Of a DNA stretch of 6,514 nt, positions 6,236-6,514 are shown piece after piece (the first letter of the stretch is position 1; every line of letters starts with the position of its first letter). This DNA comes from an uncultured Butyrivibrio sp. (lineage in GTDB: Bacteria > Bacillota > Clostridia > Lachnospirales > Lachnospiraceae). The position numbers were made by a program, and so were the translations under genes. The DNA lies in NCBI GenBank assembly GCA_910577605.1, contig CAJTON010000028.1, positions 255-6,768 of the forward strand, in the 5' to 3' direction. The notes beneath the pieces are model-generated. The model was given only the letters and a program-made list of their open reading frames with translations, searched no databases and was not told the DNA's origin.

Positions 6236-6514
6236 TTAATTTTTGAAAGCGGTTTCTCGGAACTTGAGAGCGGCGTCAATAAATCCCTTAAAAAGCGGGT
6301 GAGGTCTGTTCGGCCTTGATTTCAGCTCCGGATGCGCCTGCGTGGCGATGTAGAACGGATGCTCCGTAAGCTCGCACATCTCGACTATCCTGTTATCCGG
6401 AGATGTCCCGGAAAGGCAGAGACCCTTTTCAGTGAGAACGCTGCGGTAATCGTTGTTTACCTCGTAGCGGTGTCTGTGGCGCTCCGAAATCATATCCGTA
6501 CCGTAAAGCCTGTA
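6236..6514 (-). CDS. pyrG: CTP synthase, C-terminal end (partial)
   Basis: The last 92 residues of CTP synthase are present; the gene runs off the right edge of the window, and the ATG at 6493 is internal, since YRLYGTD precedes it in frame. CTP synthase makes CTP from UTP, ATP and glutamine in the cytoplasm. This segment is the end of its glutamine amidotransferase domain. It shows ISERHRHRYEVNN, LSGTSPDNRIVEM and ATQAHPELKSRPNRPHPLF, the last carrying the His and Glu of the glutaminase triad; the Cys lies outside the window. The stop TAA at 6236-6238 is the expected family terminus. The flippase follows directly with no terminator between, indicating an operon. Confidence 0.96.
   Translation of the reverse strand, partial: YRLYGTDMISERHRHRYEVNNDYRSVLTEKGLCLSGTSPDNRIVEMCELTEHPFYIATQAHPELKSRPNRPHPLFKGFIDAALKFRETAFKN

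Overview
The window looks like a chromosomal segment from a Gram-positive anaerobe of the class Clostridia (Lachnospiraceae- or Oscillospiraceae-like). This is inferred from family content and layout: a DegV-family lipid-binding protein, a SpoVB-like flippase, sigma-A type promoters, strong purine-rich Shine-Dalgarno sites on the plus strand, and three tRNA genes with no encoded CCA end. No species can be named from the sequence alone.

Layout from left to right. Positions 18-322 hold a plus-strand tRNA cluster, Asp(GUC)-Val(UAC)-Leu(UAA), closed by a strong intrinsic terminator at 344-384. A consensus-like sigma-A promoter (480-508) then drives a monocistronic degV-family gene (548-1402) that ends at an 11-bp inverted-repeat terminator (1460-1489). 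A second candidate promoter with an extended -10 (1501-1529), overlapped by a 20-bp imperfect palindrome, precedes a large locus at 1562-4583. On the minus strand, the end of pyrG (CTP synthase) enters from the right edge (6514-6236) and is followed after 14 bp by a polysaccharide/SpoVB-type flippase gene (6221-4596). That gene converges on the large locus, with only 12 bp between the two stop codons.

The most interesting locus is 1562-4583. It encodes an N-terminal PEP synthase/pyruvate phosphate dikinase-type ATP-grasp domain, a long helical, charged middle region, a swivelling phosphohistidine domain and a C-terminal class I glutamine amidotransferase (peptidase C26-like) domain. The domain order matches dikinase-type phosphotransferases such as rifampin phosphotransferase, which lack the PEP/pyruvate TIM barrel, but here a glutaminase-like domain occupies the C-terminus. 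The locus is split between two reading frames: the ATP-grasp and middle region are in one frame, and the phosphohistidine and amidotransferase domains in the +1 frame. The switch lies before about position 3605. Either this copy is broken, or the sequence carries an indel error, or the ribosome changes frame.

DegV proteins bind fatty acids, CTP synthase supplies CTP for nucleic acid, lipid and nucleotide-sugar synthesis, and the flippase probably moves a lipid-linked glycan. A link of the large enzyme to cell-envelope chemistry is therefore possible, but this is inference from neighbours only.
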